Shown one piece after another: positions 1 to 8,425 of a stretch of 64,000 nt of DNA. The position numbers and the translations under genes were made by a program. The DNA is from JANSYA01 sp965243385 (GTDB lineage: Bacteria; Spirochaetota; Leptospiria; Leptospirales; Leptonemataceae). The stretch spans positions 372,001 through 436,000 of the forward strand of contig CBDEUV010000002.1 in assembly GCA_965243385.1 (NCBI GenBank), written 5' to 3'. Position 1 is the first letter of the stretch. Each line of letters begins with the position of its first letter. The notes beneath the pieces are model-generated. The model made no database searches. It was not told the DNA's origin and saw only the letters and a list, made by a program, of their open reading frames with translations.

Positions 1-3000
1 GGAGTCCATATTATCACCGGCGATTTCGACGGGGACGGCCGCTCGGATTTCATTGGCCAGGACCACAGCGCGCGAGACGACGATCTTGACAATAATTTCA
101 GGGTATACTTCTCCTCGCCGACCCCGAACAGCGCTCCTATCGAAACCATCGCGCGGATTCAGCAGGGCACCGTAAGCCACGACCTGAGCTATCGTCGCCT
201 GTCGGAGTACGCTCCCAACGACGGAGATCCCCTGCAAAACTTCCGCTATCGGCGCCTGGAAGGCGCATCCATGGCTGTACTCTGGAAGTACCGTCGCGAA
301 GTGCCGACCGCTGTAGAAAACGGCATGGCCGCACAAATCATAAATCGCACGTACGATTATAAGAACCCGCGGATGAGCACCGAAGGGCGGGGGTTTTTAG
401 GTTTCGAAAAACTGACCATTGACGCGCCCGAGGAAGGCGAACGAATCACCGAGCGCTACGGTACAGCGTTTCCGTTTTCGGGCAGATTGTTGAGTCGCCA
501 CACCGCTAATTATTCGACTGGCCAGGCCATCTCCTTCGTGAACCACGCGTGGCAGGGCGCGGGGGGTTCGACGAACAGCAGCAGCCTCTACGCCATGCAA
601 ATCGCGCGAACCGAACGGGTGAACTACGCCGACGACGGCTCTTCGCAGCTGATCAAGACCGAAATCAGGTACGATCGGTGGGGAAGTCCGAACCTGGTAA
701 CCGACACTGACGGCGGCCGGGTTCTGCAGACCTGCTCCGAGTACAATAACAGCTACAGCAACGGCGTCGGAAGGCCCGGTCCGATCGCCCGGGTCGTACA
801 GGGAACCGGCTGCACCGTATCGAACAACGTCTGCAGCTGCAGCACGCGATTGACCGAAACGCAAAATATCTACGACTCAAAGGCGAACGTCATCGAGCGG
901 AAACAGTACGACAGCACGCGAAACGCTTTCCTGACGACCGCCCACGCCTACGACTCGCGCGGTAACCGAACCCGCACCACGCTACCGACGGGCGCCGTAG
1001 AGACGATCAGCTACGAATCGACGTACAATACGTATCCCGAAACGATCACAACGACTTTCAACGGCACGACTCTCACGAGATCGCAGTCGTATGACGCACG
1101 GCACGGCCTGCCGGTTGACGACGTGAACGAGAACGGAGCGCTCACCCGGCGCAGCTACGATAATTTCGGACGCCTGGCCTCCGTGCATAAAACCGGGCCG
1201 CAGGGCCTTGTGCTGGTCGAAACTCACAGCTATCAGCGCCAGGGCGATGTCTATGCGGACCTGATCGCGACCAGGCAGGCCTGGGACAGCGCGAGCATGA
1301 CGCCTTCCAGAGATTTCCGGGACGGTCTGGGTCGCGTCACCCAGCGGCAGATGGGCTCCGGCGGCGATCAGACGACGATCATTTCGATCTATAACGCCCG
1401 GGACGATCTGATTCAAAAATCGATCCCCCACCGAAGCGGCAGCAATCAGGGATGGACCCGCTACAGCTATAACTCCCGACATCGAGTGGGCGCGATCCAG
1501 CGTCCGTCGGGAGCGAATAGCACCCTCACCTACGCAACCGGCGGCCTGTGCGGCGCCAACAGGTGGCGCACGACCGCCGTCACCGCCGGGGGCGCGGGTC
1601 GCAACACCCTGCGCTGCGAAAACGCCCGCGGCAAAGTCGAAAAGATCGTGATGACCGACACGAGCTCGGGCACGAGCACCACTCAGACCTTTACTCTCGA
1701 TCCCCTCGACCGGATCGTCGGCGTCAGCGACGGCCAGGCCACGACGGATTTCACTATCGATTCCCTCGGTCGGCGCACGGCAGTTTCGAGCAGTGATCGC
1801 GGCACAACGGAATATTTCTACGACGCGGAGGGCCAGCTTGCCCGCGAACGCAGGAACGGCGAAGACCGGACCTTCGCTTTAGACGCTCTCGGTCGCGAAA
1901 CCCGGGTTAGCTACCACGACGGCAGCGTGGCCGAGTTCGAGTATGACGACGCGGCTTTCGCCGGCGGAAAGGGCCAGTTGACTCGCGCAATCATGCGAGC
2001 GCCCGGCGGAGTGGAAACCAGCCGCCGCGAATTCTCGTACGACGCCGACGGGAAAGCCGCCGTCGTTCACCTGGCTTTGGACGGCGGCGCCGGCGGCTCG
2101 CATACGATGGAATATCGCCACGATCCGACCGGCCGGCCGCAATCTATCCAGTATCCCGGTGGACGCATCGCGTGTTACGCGTACGACGGGGTCGGCAATC
2201 TCTCGGAGATTCAGGTGGCCACCGGCGATTGCGCCGATCCCCAGGCGGAAGTCTTCGCCGCCTATTCGGCCTACACGGCGCAGGGCCAGCCCGGAAGGGT
2301 CGTATACGGCAACGGCGTGACAACCGACTTTATGTACGACAACCTGAATCGGGTCGCGACGGTCAAAACCCTGGATAGCGAAAGCGTCGCGCTCCTGGAC
2401 CAACGCTACGACTGGACGCCTTTGCATGAAGTCGATCAGATCGAAGACCTGGCCGGGGACAACGATGTGAATTATAGCTATAACGGCTTCGGTTATCTGA
2501 CGCGGGCCGTGGGTCCGTACGGCGATATCGCCTACGAATATAACCCGGCGGGCAACCTGACGAAAAAAGGCGACCTGAACATCAGCTATTCCGGCAGTCG
2601 ACCGGTCAGTGCGGACAACGGCCTGGCCCTCAGCTACGACGCCCACGGCAACGTAACGCAGCGCGATCGGGGCGACGGCAACGTCTTCCAGTTCACCTAC
2701 GACGGCCGTTACAAAATCCAACAGATCGCCAAAAACGGCGTGCAGGCCGGTCGCTATGAATACGACGCCTTCGGCGATCGCGTGAAAAAAACCGACGGCA
2801 ACGGCACGGAAACCATCTATGTGAATCGCGAGCTGGAAATCACGCGCTTCGCGGGCGGTCGCCTGTTAACCACTGAATATATCCAGGGCCCGACCGGGCG
2901 CATCGCCGCGATTTCAACCGGAACCGATCCCGTCGCGATGATTCACGGGACCAGCGCGACCCACGCATTGCAGGCCGAAATGTACAATCCCGCCAGCATC

Positions 3001-4452
3001 GCGGGACTCGCCGGTTTCTTAAATCATACAGCGATGAGCTATATTCGCAACCCGTCGCTGGCGGCCACCGGACGCGCCCTGCTCTGGGCCCTGCTCGCGA
3101 CGGCCGTGATCATGGCCTTCGCCGTCTATACGATTCGCACCGCACACAATCGCGGCTGGCTCGGACGCCTGCGTTCGAAGCTCGCTCATCGATTGGCCGA
3201 AGCGGCCTGGTTGCGCAACAATGCCGCAATGCAAACACGACTGGCGACGCTCGCGACCGGCGGCGAAGCTGCCGGCGCGTATCACCAGCGGCGACGGCGG
3301 CTACTGCGCGGACCGGCGACGATTCTCGCAGTAACTATGCTGTCCATGACCATGCAGTGCGGTTCCAGCAACGGGGGCTCGAATATAACGATTGCGCCGC
3401 CGGGCAGCGACCTCTTCGCCTTTAATTTTCTACTGGGTCCCGGCGGCAACGGATACGGCTATCCCGAAGAAGGAACCTTCTACTTCCAGTACAACCAGGT
3501 CGGTTCGACCAGTCTCGTAACCGACTCGGCGGGCAAACAGGCGGCCTATACCGTCTACAAACCCTTCGGCGAGATCTATCAAGACGCGAGCGACGGGCGC
3601 GACATCTTTCGCGGCAAATTCAATAACAACGAATTCGACCGCGACGGCGACGTTCACTTCTTTAACGCGCGCTATTACGATGCGTCCATCGGCAGCTTTT
3701 TGCAGGCCGACAGGCTGACCTACGGAACCAACGACTATCATGCGGCCGGCTTAAACCGCTACGCGTTTTCAGGGAACAATCCGGTTACGTATTCCGATCC
3801 GGGCGGGAATTGGTTCTGGATTCCTCTGATTATCGGGGCCGCCCTGGTCGGCGGAACCGTCAGCGCGGTCGTCTATACGGTCACCGCCGTTGCGACCGGC
3901 ACCTTTACCTGGGAGGGGCTTGGAATTAATTTCGGCATCGGCCTGCTGGCGGGAGCACTGGGAGGAGTGGTCGCCGGCGGCGTTGCCGCCTTCGCGACGA
4001 ATCTGGCTCTCCGGGCGACCTGGGCCATAACCCAGTCGGCGCTTCAAGCGAGTTCAACAATACTGGCCCCTGTGCTCGGAGCCGCAACCGAATCCTTCGT
4101 TGGATCCGTTGTCCTCCAGATGATCGAAAAGAAGGGTACCGTCGACTGGGAGCAGGTAGGAATAGATACAGCCATCGGAGCGGCATCGGGCGGACCGATT
4201 CCCGGCGTGGGGAGGATTCGCTCGTTTGGACGCACAAAACCGGGAAGCGAAGTCAGGATGCTAACTCCAGACTTCGATATAACGTATCGTCCTAACCCGT
4301 CGGCAACTCACTACGACTTCGCAGGAAACGCTTATGATCTATCCAGCAGCGCCATTAAGAAAGAGATTCGAAACGCTTCCGGATTTGGATTGCTGACCTT
4401 CATCGCGTTCGAAGGCGAGGCAACCCTCGAATCCTGGTTCGGGGCGAATTAA
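1..4452 (+). CDS. SpvB/TcdB-like RHS-repeat protein, 5' end missing
   Basis: The frame is open from base 1, so the gene starts outside the window; the ATG at 271 is internal. The first visible residues contain an FG-GAP/VCBS-like calcium motif (DFDGDGRSDF), followed by a TcdB/SpvB middle-domain signature (GRGFLGFEK, about nt 390). Many YD/RHS repeats (YDxxGNxT type) run to about nt 2900. A stretch with one membrane helix (about 3054-3140) and a lipobox-like MTMQC (about 3345-3362) interrupts the repeats. The RHS core (FNARYYDASIGSFLQADR, about 3658-3711) ends at YSDPGGN near 3810. The C-terminal ~210 residues are a glycine-rich hydrophobic segment and a tip I do not recognise. RHS shells of this family encapsulate and deliver a variable C-terminal domain. 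No same-strand immunity gene follows; the next gene is convergent. Confidence 0.9.
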   Translation, partial: GVHIITGDFDGDGRSDFIGQDHSARDDDLDNNFRVYFSSPTPNSAPIETIARIQQGTVSHDLSYRRLSEYAPNDGDPLQNFRYRRLEGASMAVLWKYRREVPTAVENGMAAQIINRTYDYKNPRMSTEGRGFLGFEKLTIDAPEEGERITERYGTAFPFSGRLLSRHTANYSTGQAISFVNHAWQGAGGSTNSSSLYAMQIARTERVNYADDGSSQLIKTEIRYDRWGSPNLVTDTDGGRVLQTCSEYNNSYSNGVGRPGPIARVVQGTGCTVSNNVCSCSTRLTETQNIYDSKANVIERKQYDSTRNAFLTTAHAYDSRGNRTRTTLPTGAVETISYESTYNTYPETITTTFNGTTLTRSQSYDARHGLPVDDVNENGALTRRSYDNFGRLASVHKTGPQGLVLVETHSYQRQGDVYADLIATRQAWDSASMTPSRDFRDGLGRVTQRQMGSGGDQTTIISIYNARDDLIQKSIPHRSGSNQGWTRYSYNSRHRVGAIQRPSGANSTLTYATGGLCGANRWRTTAVTAGGAGRNTLRCENARGKVEKIVMTDTSSGTSTTQTFTLDPLDRIVGVSDGQATTDFTIDSLGRRTAVSSSDRGTTEYFYDAEGQLARERRNGEDRTFALDALGRETRVSYHDGSVAEFEYDDAAFAGGKGQLTRAIMRAPGGVETSRREFSYDADGKAAVVHLALDGGAGGSHTMEYRHDPTGRPQSIQYPGGRIACYAYDGVGNLSEIQVATGDCADPQAEVFAAYSAYTAQGQPGRVVYGNGVTTDFMYDNLNRVATVKTLDSESVALLDQRYDWTPLHEVDQIEDLAGDNDVNYSYNGFGYLTRAVGPYGDIAYEYNPAGNLTKKGDLNISYSGSRPVSADNGLALSYDAHGNVTQRDRGDGNVFQFTYDGRYKIQQIAKNGVQAGRYEYDAFGDRVKKTDGNGTETIYVNRELEITRFAGGRLLTTEYIQGPTGRIAAISTGTDPVAMIHGTSATHALQAEMYNPASIAGLAGFLNHTAMSYIRNPSLAATGRALLWALLATAVIMAFAVYTIRTAHNRGWLGRLRSKLAHRLAEAAWLRNNAAMQTRLATLATGGEAAGAYHQRRRRLLRGPATILAVTMLSMTMQCGSSNGGSNITIAPPGSDLFAFNFLLGPGGNGYGYPEEGTFYFQYNQVGSTSLVTDSAGKQAAYTVYKPFGEIYQDASDGRDIFRGKFNNNEFDRDGDVHFFNARYYDASIGSFLQADRLTYGTNDYHAAGLNRYAFSGNNPVTYSDPGGNWFWIPLIIGAALVGGTVSAVVYTVTAVATGTFTWEGLGINFGIGLLAGALGGVVAGGVAAFATNLALRATWAITQSALQASSTILAPVLGAATESFVGSVVLQMIEKKGTVDWEQVGIDTAIGAASGGPIPGVGRIRSFGRTKPGSEVRMLTPDFDITYRPNPSATHYDFAGNAYDLSSSAIKKEIRNASGFGLLTFIAFEGEATLESWFGAN

Positions 4453-4463
4453 AACAATCCTCG

Positions 4464-4524
4464 CCGGCGTGCCGGGCCCATTTCACTCTGTACTTTAGAA
4501 CGAGTGATCGAGCCCGGACGCCGG
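4464..4524. terminator. Nested inverted repeat between convergent genes
   Basis: Left arm CCGGCGT-g-CCGGGC (4464-4477) pairs with GCCCGGACGCCGG (4512-4524), giving 13 bp with one bulged g. Inside the loop a second 6-bp stem forms (TCACTC 4483-4488 with GAGTGA 4502-4507). It sits between the stop of the RHS gene and the stop of the convergent outer-membrane gene. There is no T-tract on either strand, so it may be a bidirectional 3'-end or processing structure rather than a classic terminator. Confidence 0.4.
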
Positions 4525-4550
4525 TAAGCGGCGGTATCGGCCAGCGCCGA

Positions 4551-5753
4551 TCAGAACACAATCGAAAGCCCCGCGCCCCAGCGCGGGGTATCTTCGCGAC
4601 CATCCAGGCCGAAGAAGATCCCCGGTCCGACGTATAACTCGTCGCCGACCTCCCACTGCACACTTAATTCACCGAGCGTCGCGCTTTCGCCTTCGATTTC
4701 GCGCGGGCCTTCGTGCACCACGCCGAATAATATCGCAAGCTCCTTCGATGGCTCCCAGCGGTAGCCCAAACGTCCCGTATAATGCTGCGCGCGTTCCCCG
4801 GCTTCGATATCGTCGTCGAGAGGACCGGCGCCGCCCAGGTTCACATAGACCCGCCCCGGTCCCAGGGTTTTCGCGAACACCAGCGCAAATTCGCCGACGC
4901 TTTCCCCGTCGTCGCCGGCAGCAATGCTCAGACCGGCGACGGTCGAGATCATAAAGCCGGGCGCGTCGCTTTCTTCAAACCAGCGCTGCGTCCAGCCGAA
5001 TTCCAGGTTCGTTTCGTTTTCCGCGCTGCGCGAAGCGCTTTCATAACGACCGGCGCGCACGCTTTCGTCGCGGGCTTCCGGTTGGCCCGCCAGCAGCCGC
5101 AGCTGATGGTATTGCAAAAGATCCGCACGCGAATGGAGAGGAAAAGGCGCGCTTAACAGAGCGGCGATAGCATCGACGCTGCGCGCGCCCCCGAGCGAGC
5201 GCCCGCCCTGAAACAGACCGACGTCCCGCAGGCCCGCCGCGTCGCCGGCCGCCTGATAGTACTGCGGGACGTACGGCCGCAATAATAAATAGTCCTGCAG
5301 CTCGGCGATCAGATTCGACGAGGCGGCACCCGCATCCGCGCGGCCCGCCTGGACGAAAGCGAATTCCCGAAACGATACCGCGTTCGCGTTCGGTTCACTT
5401 TCGCGCTCCCATTCGATTCCGAAGCTCACGCGTAGATTGCGCCAGAACCAGCCGTTCAGTTCCGGCGTGTACTCCAGTTCCACTTCCATGGCGGCGCCCC
5501 GCTCCGCTTCGGGAGTTTCGTAAGCGCCTCCGGCGATTTCAATCTCCAGTTCACCGGGCTCTTCGGGTTCGCCGTCCAGAAACGAAGTAAAGCTTTCGAT
5601 TCCGCGTTCGCCGGACTCGTCTGTATCTTCGCCGTCTTCGTCTTCCTCTTCAATTTTTTCACGCGAAGGGTCCGCGAAAGTCCCGTCATTCGCCTGTCCA
5701 TACAGGCCGGCCGCGAAGAACAATGCAACGAGTAACAGAACAACTCGTGACAT
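4551..5753 (-). CDS. Predicted outer-membrane beta-barrel protein, unknown function
   Basis: About 400 residues. I place the start at the ATG giving MSRVVLLLVALFFAAGLYGQ, a clean Sec signal peptide; an in-frame ATG three codons upstream is equally possible and the frame stays open further to 5897. After the signal comes a strongly acidic linker (EKIEEEDEDGEDTDES), then alternating amphipathic strands such as LRVSFGIEWER, YTGRLGYRWEP and LSVQWEVGDELYVG. The protein ends in WGAGLSIVF, a terminal Phe typical of BAM-inserted barrels. I do not recognise a specific family. It is convergent with the RHS gene and divergent from the leucine-rich protein gene, so it is probably monocistronic. Confidence 0.65.
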   Translation of the reverse strand: MSRVVLLLVALFFAAGLYGQANDGTFADPSREKIEEEDEDGEDTDESGERGIESFTSFLDGEPEEPGELEIEIAGGAYETPEAERGAAMEVELEYTPELNGWFWRNLRVSFGIEWERESEPNANAVSFREFAFVQAGRADAGAASSNLIAELQDYLLLRPYVPQYYQAAGDAAGLRDVGLFQGGRSLGGARSVDAIAALLSAPFPLHSRADLLQYHQLRLLAGQPEARDESVRAGRYESASRSAENETNLEFGWTQRWFEESDAPGFMISTVAGLSIAAGDDGESVGEFALVFAKTLGPGRVYVNLGGAGPLDDDIEAGERAQHYTGRLGYRWEPSKELAILFGVVHEGPREIEGESATLGELSVQWEVGDELYVGPGIFFGLDGREDTPRWGAGLSIVF

Positions 5754-5962
5754 TATGAGCATATGGTTACGTTGGATGGAATGCGATTCGCGGGGCACAG
5801 ACCGGGAATAAAGATCAGGGCCGCGAGAGCAAGGCAATGTTTCGGTAAACGCCGGGGCCGCGGATCGGCTTTGGACCGATCGAAGACGTTGCGGCAAGCG
5901 GAGCAGGCCGGGCCCCGTATTTGAATCGACGCCAGGGCCTTCCTCCGATTTCAGTCAAATCC

Positions 5963-7003
5963 ATGAGCGAGCATCTCGACGCTATTCGACAGATCCTGGC
6001 GGAGCTGCCTCCATCAGGACCCGACCAGGACAGCTGGCTGGCCGTCGAAGAGCATCTGCGACAACTGGTCCCAGGCGATCGTCTGGAAGATCTCGAGATG
6101 ACGCTGCGCAACTGGCCCGCGCATATAACTATGATATCCCTGAGCCAGTACGCGGGGCTCAAGACGCCGCCTTCGCAGACCCTGCCCTACTGGTCGGTCG
6201 TACGCGGTCTGTACATTGACTCGATGTTCGTCGACCTTACGGATGTACCCGCTCTCGACGCCATCGAACGCTTCGCCGACGATCACACTAATATTCAGTA
6301 TTTGCACCTGGGCGACGAAGCTTCGTACGACCGAAGCGAAATTGATTTCATCGACGCCCTGCCCGGGCTGCGCAGCGTATGGCTCGACGGTCCGTCGGAA
6401 ATCAGCGACCTGTCGGCGCTCGCCCGGTGTCCGCGGTTGGAATTCGCGTCGCTCTTCGGCTATTCTAATATTGAAGAGTGCGCCAGTCAGTTAGCGGTCC
6501 TTGAGGACTGCACTCAGCTTCGCCGCCTGTATCTCGGGGACTCCTTCATCGCGCATGCGGAAGACATCGGCACCTGGCAATTTCCAGGCGGCCTGGCCGA
6601 ACGCCTCACGCACCTGCGACTGCCCGCCTGGTCCCCGCTGGCCCAGGACTGGAGCCGTTTCAGCAGCCTGACGGAACTCAGCATCGTGCCCGATGAAATC
6701 GATCCCGCGAAACCGGCCGACGAGATTCGCGCGGCGGATTTCGCCGGCACCGACATCGAAACCATTCTCCAATCCCTGGCCCACGCGCCGGTCCTGCGAC
6801 AGGTTTTTCTGGACTCTACGGATCTACACCTGGCGCCCGAGCAACGTGACGCACTCAATACCATCTTCGCCGAAATGCTGGCGAACGGGCGTCAGGCCGA
6901 ACAATCCGCCACGCCGCAACCGGTCCTGGAAGTACACAGCGCGAGCGATCACGAGTGGTCCGCCCTGACCGATCGCTGGCTCGCAGAGGTCGACGGGAAC
7001 TGA
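5963..7003 (+). CDS. Leucine-rich-repeat-like cytoplasmic protein
   Basis: Start chosen at ATG 5963 (MSEHLDAIRQIL); a TTG at 5921 would add 14 residues. About 346 residues without signal peptide or membrane segment. The middle contains irregular LRR-like units (IQYLHLGDEAS, LRSVWLDGPSEISDLSALARCPRLEF, LRRLYLGDSFI, LTHLRLPAW, LTELSIVP) that would form a short solenoid between helical ends. Such cytosolic LRR proteins are common in Leptospira-like genomes and are presumed to mediate protein-protein contacts. No partner can be inferred; it stands alone between an outer-membrane protein gene and fliH. Confidence 0.7.
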   Translation: MSEHLDAIRQILAELPPSGPDQDSWLAVEEHLRQLVPGDRLEDLEMTLRNWPAHITMISLSQYAGLKTPPSQTLPYWSVVRGLYIDSMFVDLTDVPALDAIERFADDHTNIQYLHLGDEASYDRSEIDFIDALPGLRSVWLDGPSEISDLSALARCPRLEFASLFGYSNIEECASQLAVLEDCTQLRRLYLGDSFIAHAEDIGTWQFPGGLAERLTHLRLPAWSPLAQDWSRFSSLTELSIVPDEIDPAKPADEIRAADFAGTDIETILQSLAHAPVLRQVFLDSTDLHLAPEQRDALNTIFAEMLANGRQAEQSATPQPVLEVHSASDHEWSALTDRWLAEVDGN

Positions 7004-7150
7004 ACGGCTTCAGGGTGCTACGGTCGGCGAGAGATGCGGTGTGCCGCCTGGCAAAGACTATCAAAGTCCGCCCGGACGTGGGCACTGCACGCTGGCAGGT
7101 AAAGACTAATATCTGCAGGGAAGCCCCTCCCCACCTCAATGAAATCGGGG

Positions 7151-7227
7151 CCTCATTGCCCGAGGACATGGAGGTCCGAGGCCATGCGCGCTAAGACACG
7201 GACGTCGCTGCGCGCATGGCAATGAGG
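7151..7227. terminator. Overlapping inverted repeats downstream of fliH
   Basis: Two perfect 10-bp inverted repeats overlap: CCTCATTGCC (7151-7160) with GGCAATGAGG (7218-7227), and GCCATGCGCG (7181-7190) with CGCGCATGGC (7211-7220). They share the GGC at 7218-7220, so the two stems are mutually exclusive. They lie between the convergent stops of the LRR gene (7003) and fliH (7236). No T-tract follows. The rest of 7004-7235 shows no ORF or tRNA-like element that I can support. Confidence 0.4.
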
Positions 7228-7235
7228 TCCAGATT

Positions 7236-8165
7236 TCAGAAGGGCTCAGCGTTACGAATGGCTTCTTCGATTTCTTTGAGCTGGGTCGAGATGCGCGCGT
7301 CGATCGAGCCGACGTCGGTTTCGATGATGCAGCCGCCGCGGTCGATGCGCGAATCTTCGTAGATATTCACTTTGCGCAGCGATTCCATCATCTTGATCAA
7401 TTCGTCTTTGTGCGCCGTGGTCAGTTCGAGATCCGCGAAATTCACGCGGATGTCCACGCGGTCGCGGTCTTTGATGCGCTTGAGAGATTCACGAATATTA
7501 TTCAGAACGACTTCTTTCCGTTCGACGACTTCGTCTTTGATCACTTTTCTCGCGATCATCAGAATCATGTCGACCATCTGCTTTTCGGAGGCGGCTATAA
7601 TTTCTTCGCGTACGTCAATGGCCTGCCCGACGATGGTGCCGAGCCGATCGATCAGTCGCCGGACTTCGGCCTGGCCTTTCTTAAAGCCGACTTCGCGACC
7701 CGCGTCGTAGCCTTTTTGATAGGCCTCGTGCTCGATCTCGGCGACGCGCATCTCCGCCTCTTTGACCATCCGCTCGACTTCGAGCTTGGCGCGTTCGATG
7801 ATCTGGTCGGAATTCAGGCGAGCCGCTTCGTCTTCGCGTTTGGCCTTCTCTTTCGATTCCTGGATTAAATTAAAGGCGACCGCCTTGCCTTCTTCTTCGA
7901 TCTGTTTGGCGCGCTCGTGGGCTTCTTCGAGTTCTTTTTGAATGCGCTCTTCGGTTTCCTGACGATAGCGTTCAAGTTCCGCTTCGATCTCTTCGATGGT
8001 CGGTCCGTGATACTGTTCGATCACGTTGCCTTCGGCGTCGACTTCATACTCATCAGTTTCGTCGATGCCCTGGTACTTCTTGTACTTATCAGGGAAGTCG
8101 AGTTCGACCGACTCCTGCACGTTTGCGATCTGCTGTGGTTTAAAGACGAGGTTTTGCGAAGCCAT
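7236..8165 (-). CDS. fliH: Flagellar assembly protein FliH
   Basis: 309 residues. FliH is the stator-like negative regulator of the FliI ATPase in the flagellar type III export apparatus. Visible order: N-terminal FKPQQIANVQESVELDFPDKYKKY and an acidic segment; a long charged coiled coil (about residues 60-160, IEEIEAELERYRQETEERIQKEL and KAKREDEAARL); then the conserved C-terminal FliH/SctL domain (about 165-300) with KGYDAGREVGFKKGQAEVRRLI and GGCIIETDVGSIDARISTQLKEIEEAI. Length and sequence fit the spirochaete type. FliG and FliI, its usual neighbours, are absent on both sides. The 8166-8408 gap upstream holds no other gene that I can support, and I could not identify a convincing promoter there. 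Confidence 0.93.
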   Translation of the reverse strand: MASQNLVFKPQQIANVQESVELDFPDKYKKYQGIDETDEYEVDAEGNVIEQYHGPTIEEIEAELERYRQETEERIQKELEEAHERAKQIEEEGKAVAFNLIQESKEKAKREDEAARLNSDQIIERAKLEVERMVKEAEMRVAEIEHEAYQKGYDAGREVGFKKGQAEVRRLIDRLGTIVGQAIDVREEIIAASEKQMVDMILMIARKVIKDEVVERKEVVLNNIRESLKRIKDRDRVDIRVNFADLELTTAHKDELIKMMESLRKVNIYEDSRIDRGGCIIETDVGSIDARISTQLKEIEEAIRNAEPF

Positions 8166-8400
8166 AAATCAGGGGAACCTATGTTAAGTACTCGAAACGA
8201 TTGCTCTCGCGTTCGCCGCCGACGACGCCAGGCGCACCAACGTTTATAGTATCGGTACTTTTCGTCCAGGAAAATCATTATTCCCGGAAGATCGGTCAGG
8301 CGGCCTTCGGCGGGGTCGCCGGCCGGGCCGGATTATGTCGCATTCCAAATCGGGCCGCGCTGCCGGGAATCTGGTTGCAAGCGGAACCGGAACCGGGTTT

Positions 8401-8425
8401 TTGCCGTTATGTCCGATAACGGCAA
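8401..8425. promoter_or_regulatory. Perfect palindrome spanning the enoyl-CoA hydratase start codon
   Basis: TTGCCGTTAT (8401-8410), spacer GTCCG, ATAACGGCAA (8416-8425): perfect 10-bp arms. The ATG start of the downstream gene is at 8409-8411, inside the left arm and spacer. It could be a repressor operator covering the initiation region or an mRNA hairpin hiding the start codon. No strong Shine-Dalgarno is visible just upstream. Confidence 0.5.

Noticed and set aside
7004..7150. Possible small RNA gene between LRR gene and fliH
   Set aside because: No promoter, no T-tract terminator and no cloverleaf fold could be found.
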